A DNA stretch of 64,000 bases from an uncultured Saprospiraceae bacterium (GTDB lineage: Bacteria > Bacteroidota > Bacteroidia > Chitinophagales > Saprospiraceae). Below, in pieces: positions 62,001-64,000 of this stretch; the stretch's first letter is position 1; every line of letters begins with the position of its first letter. The stretch spans positions 17,982 to 81,981 of the forward strand of contig CALFDU010000017.1 of the NCBI GenBank assembly GCA_937950315.1, written 5' to 3'. The notes below the pieces were generated by a model. It had not been told where the DNA came from and made no database searches. It saw only the letters and a program-made list of their open reading frames with translations. The position numbers and the translations under genes were made by a program.

Positions 62001-62327
62001 CAAGAACTATTAGAAGGCTTAGAACAGAATAAAATTTCTGAAGTTGAATTAGAAATTAAAACTGATAAAATATTTTTACTTCTAAGTGTAAACAATGAAC
62101 AAGGCGAACTAGAATTTAGAACTCCAGAAAATGAAAACATTGAACATTATTTGATGAAATCTACGAAATCAATTCTTAGAGAATTGGGGTTTAATACTGA
62201 AACGTTTAAAAAGCAAATATCGAACTTCAGTCAAGTAGATAAAATTAAAATTTTGGAAGAGTTGGCGATTATTTACTTTGAAGTATTTGGCATTTTTGGA
62301 GAAGAACAAATTATAAAATTTGAATAA
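62001..62327 (+). pseudogene. In-frame continuation of the Fic gene after a TAA stop
   Basis: Directly after the TAA at 61998-62000 the same frame stays open for 108 codons to TAA at 62325, encoding QELLEGLEQNKISEVELEI and later VDKIKILEELAIIYFEVFG. No ATG/GTG/TTG start exists before the Leu-Met at about codon 50. Either the TAA is a recent nonsense mutation that cut off a C-terminal domain, or this is the tail of a separate gene that lost its start. Function of the segment unknown. Confidence 0.5.
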
Positions 62328-62407
62328 AATCCTTCAGAGGACATTGTAGGCTTACTGCATACCTTTGGGGATACATTGGCACACGTTGTCCCTTGTGTAG
62401 AAAGAAA

Positions 62408-62441
62408 CCACCTTTCTCTTACTTGAGAAAGGTGGCTTTTT
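62408..62441 (+). terminator. Strong bidirectional terminator
   Basis: CCACCTTTCTC (62408-62418) and GAGAAAGGTGG (62425-62435), a perfect 11-bp stem with T-run on the plus strand and A-run on the left, between the convergent Fic and VWA genes. Confidence 0.92.
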
Positions 62442-62452
62442 GTATCCAACAC

Positions 62453-64000
62453 TTATTCCCCAGAAGTTTTTAAACTTTTATAGAGGCTTACCAATTGAAG
62501 GTATTCTTCTTTTTCTTTGATGTTTGTATTTGCTGCCAATTCAATCACTTTTTCGATTGTGGTTTCTTGGATATACTTACTTTCTCTCAATAGCATTCCA
62601 AACGATGCTACGGACAAAGCAAATCTTTCATGGTCACTGGAGTTTTTGATTTTGGTTGACTCTGGTGATACCGTCATTGTTATTTTTTTGCTTTTGGTTC
62701 CGCCGGGTTCTTTGTATCTGAATTTCAACGTTGCCAACTCATTGTTTTTCATCAACGTAAGGTCTGGTTTTGTTTCTTGCTGATATTTCAATTCATCTAC
62801 TGAGCTTGCAAAAGTAGATTTGGAACCTGCTGGAATTATTTCGTAAATGGCAGTCATCGAATGACCTGATCCAATTTCCCCAGCATCTTTTGTATCATCA
62901 TTGAAGTCTTCTTTGTTTAACAATCTGTTTTCGTATCCGACCAGTCGGTATGACTTCACATAGGCAGGATTAAATTCAATTTGAATCTTCACGTCTTTTG
63001 CAATAGTAAACATGGTACCACCAAATTCATTGACCAATATTTTTTGCGCTTCAAGCATGTTGTCTATGTAGGCATGGTTCCCATTTCCTTTGTTGGCCAA
63101 TACTTGCATTTGGTGATCTTGGTAATTGCCGGTACCGAAACCTAGAACTGACAGGAAGATGTTTGAGTTTCTTTTTTTCTTAATCAAGTTTTCCAATCCT
63201 TTCGCTGAGTTTACGCCGACATTGAAGTCGCCATCGGTAGCAAGTATCACTCTGTTGTTTCCACCTTTGATGAAATTTTCTTCTGCTATTTTGTAGGCAG
63301 TATGTATGCCATCTGCTCCTGCAGTGGAACCTCCTGCATGGAGATTGTTAAGGGCTGTTAGAATTTTTGATTTTTCACTTGCCGAAGTGGATTCTAGAGG
63401 AACACCTGCCGCCCCTGCATAGGTAACAATGGCTACTTTGTCCTCAGGTCTTAATTGATTCAATAAAATTTTGAAAGCAGATTTTACAAGCGGAAGTTTG
63501 TTGGCTCTATCCATGCTTCCAGATACATCGAGTAAGAATACGATGTTGGAAGGAGGCAGGTTGTCTGTTTCAATCTTTTTACCTTGAATGCCAACGTGCA
63601 GGATTTGGTGCTCGTTATTCCAAGGGCAGTCGGTTAGTTTGCTATGCATAGCAATCGGGTCACTGTTGTCGGGTTGTGCATAGTCATAATTGAAGTAGTT
63701 GATCATTTCTTCTATCCTTACAGCATTGGTTGGTGGCAGATAGCCGTCGAGCAGCATTCTACGCACATTGCTATATGAAGCTCGATCTACGTCTAAGGAG
63801 AAAGTAGAAAGAGGTTCTGAAAGTGCAGATTTGAATTCATTTTCAACGATCTCACTATAGTTTTCTGTCTGTACTTCTTTCTGTGGTTGAGCGTATGCTC
63901 GTTTATCCATGTGTGTTCTTTTAAAAGCTTTCGCGCCATGGTCCTCCTGAAGTCTATGCACTTCACTCATGATAACTTCAGACTCTAAAGCTATTGGAGG
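62453..64000 (-). CDS. YfbK-like von Willebrand factor A domain protein (N-terminus outside window)
   Basis: 516 codons visible; the frame is open to the window edge and upstream codons before the first Met (PPIALESEVI) show that the protein extends further. Visible domains: a vWF-A-associated N-terminal block (STFSLDVDRASYSNVRRMLL, VRIEEMINYFNYDY), a VWA domain with an intact MIDAS start FLLDVSGSMD, and the YfbK C-terminal domain (ELATLKFRYKEPG, HERFALSVASFGMLLRES). Members often carry a carboxypeptidase-like N-terminal domain and are exported; that part is not visible. Probably a surface or periplasmic metal-dependent binding protein. Confidence 0.9.
   Translation of the reverse strand, partial: PPIALESEVIMSEVHRLQEDHGAKAFKRTHMDKRAYAQPQKEVQTENYSEIVENEFKSALSEPLSTFSLDVDRASYSNVRRMLLDGYLPPTNAVRIEEMINYFNYDYAQPDNSDPIAMHSKLTDCPWNNEHQILHVGIQGKKIETDNLPPSNIVFLLDVSGSMDRANKLPLVKSAFKILLNQLRPEDKVAIVTYAGAAGVPLESTSASEKSKILTALNNLHAGGSTAGADGIHTAYKIAEENFIKGGNNRVILATDGDFNVGVNSAKGLENLIKKKRNSNIFLSVLGFGTGNYQDHQMQVLANKGNGNHAYIDNMLEAQKILVNEFGGTMFTIAKDVKIQIEFNPAYVKSYRLVGYENRLLNKEDFNDDTKDAGEIGSGHSMTAIYEIIPAGSKSTFASSVDELKYQQETKPDLTLMKNNELATLKFRYKEPGGTKSKKITMTVSPESTKIKNSSDHERFALSVASFGMLLRESKYIQETTIEKVIELAANTNIKEKEEYLQLVSLYKSLKTSGE

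Noticed and set aside
1..64000. rRNA, tRNA, insertion sequence or prophage genes
   Set aside because: Read through for conserved stems, transposase motifs and terminal repeats; none was recognised.

Overview
The window is a piece of a Bacteroidota chromosome, most like the Saprospiria-type marine or activated-sludge lineages. The evidence: secreted proteins carrying type IX secretion (T9SS) C-terminal sorting domains, a PorP/SprF-family protein, giant HYR-like/dockerin-like surface proteins, DUF3667, DUF1835, LytS/LytTR and Porin_10 family genes, and -7 boxes of the Bacteroidota form TAnnTTTG. No rRNA, tRNA, CRISPR array or insertion sequence was recognised.

Layout. 1-4036: two minus-strand genes for exported proteins (N-terminus of a reprolysin-like protease; a 1150-residue putative outer-membrane barrel). 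4303-29375: a surface-protein island with a secreted haem peroxidase, a NarL-type regulator with Glu at the phospho-site, three large paralogous proteins (7352, 17925, 24978) that all end in dockerin-like pair, cohesin-like module and type A sorting domain, and between them a protein with four cohesin-like modules, SprB-like repeats and a type B sorting domain, followed by its PorP/SprF partner. 29470-34773: a run of housekeeping genes (ruvX, def, TerC, DnaQ-like exonuclease) leading into an MbnP/MbnH pair plus a tryptophan-free MbnP-like paralogue. 34774-35222: an intergenic region of several hairpins that looks like an attenuator. 35223-38372: an exported oxidation operon (TIM-barrel isomerase, GMC oxidoreductase, gluconate dehydrogenase subunit 3-like). 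38475-46621: aconitase, a barrel protein, an extremely acidic Cys-rich repeat protein without Lys/Arg, twin CFFCG-motif secreted proteins, RNase H, TatD and a lipocalin-like lipoprotein. 46704-52056: an M43-type metalloprotease lipoprotein divergent from a LytS/LytTR pair, then a DUF1835 gene whose only plausible start is CTG, overlapped with a patatin gene. 52178-59923: TonB C-terminal domain protein, TonB-dependent receptor-like protein, DUF3667 membrane protein, choice-of-anchor B protein and putative porin. 59924-62327: a Fic locus: a decayed Fic gene, a 24-bp tandem repeat array, an AbiEi-like/Fic fusion gene and an in-frame continuation after its stop. 62453-64000: a truncated YfbK-like VWA protein.

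How it may work together. The strongest candidate for an undescribed system is the 7-29 kb island: a gliding-adhesin-like scaffold with cohesin-like modules encoded among three secreted, calcium-motif-rich, dockerin-tailed proteins, with an atypical regulator and a shared inverted repeat upstream of two of the transcription units. This suggests a T9SS-exported surface assembly held together by cohesin-dockerin-type contacts. The domain calls come from reading motifs; binding itself is inference.
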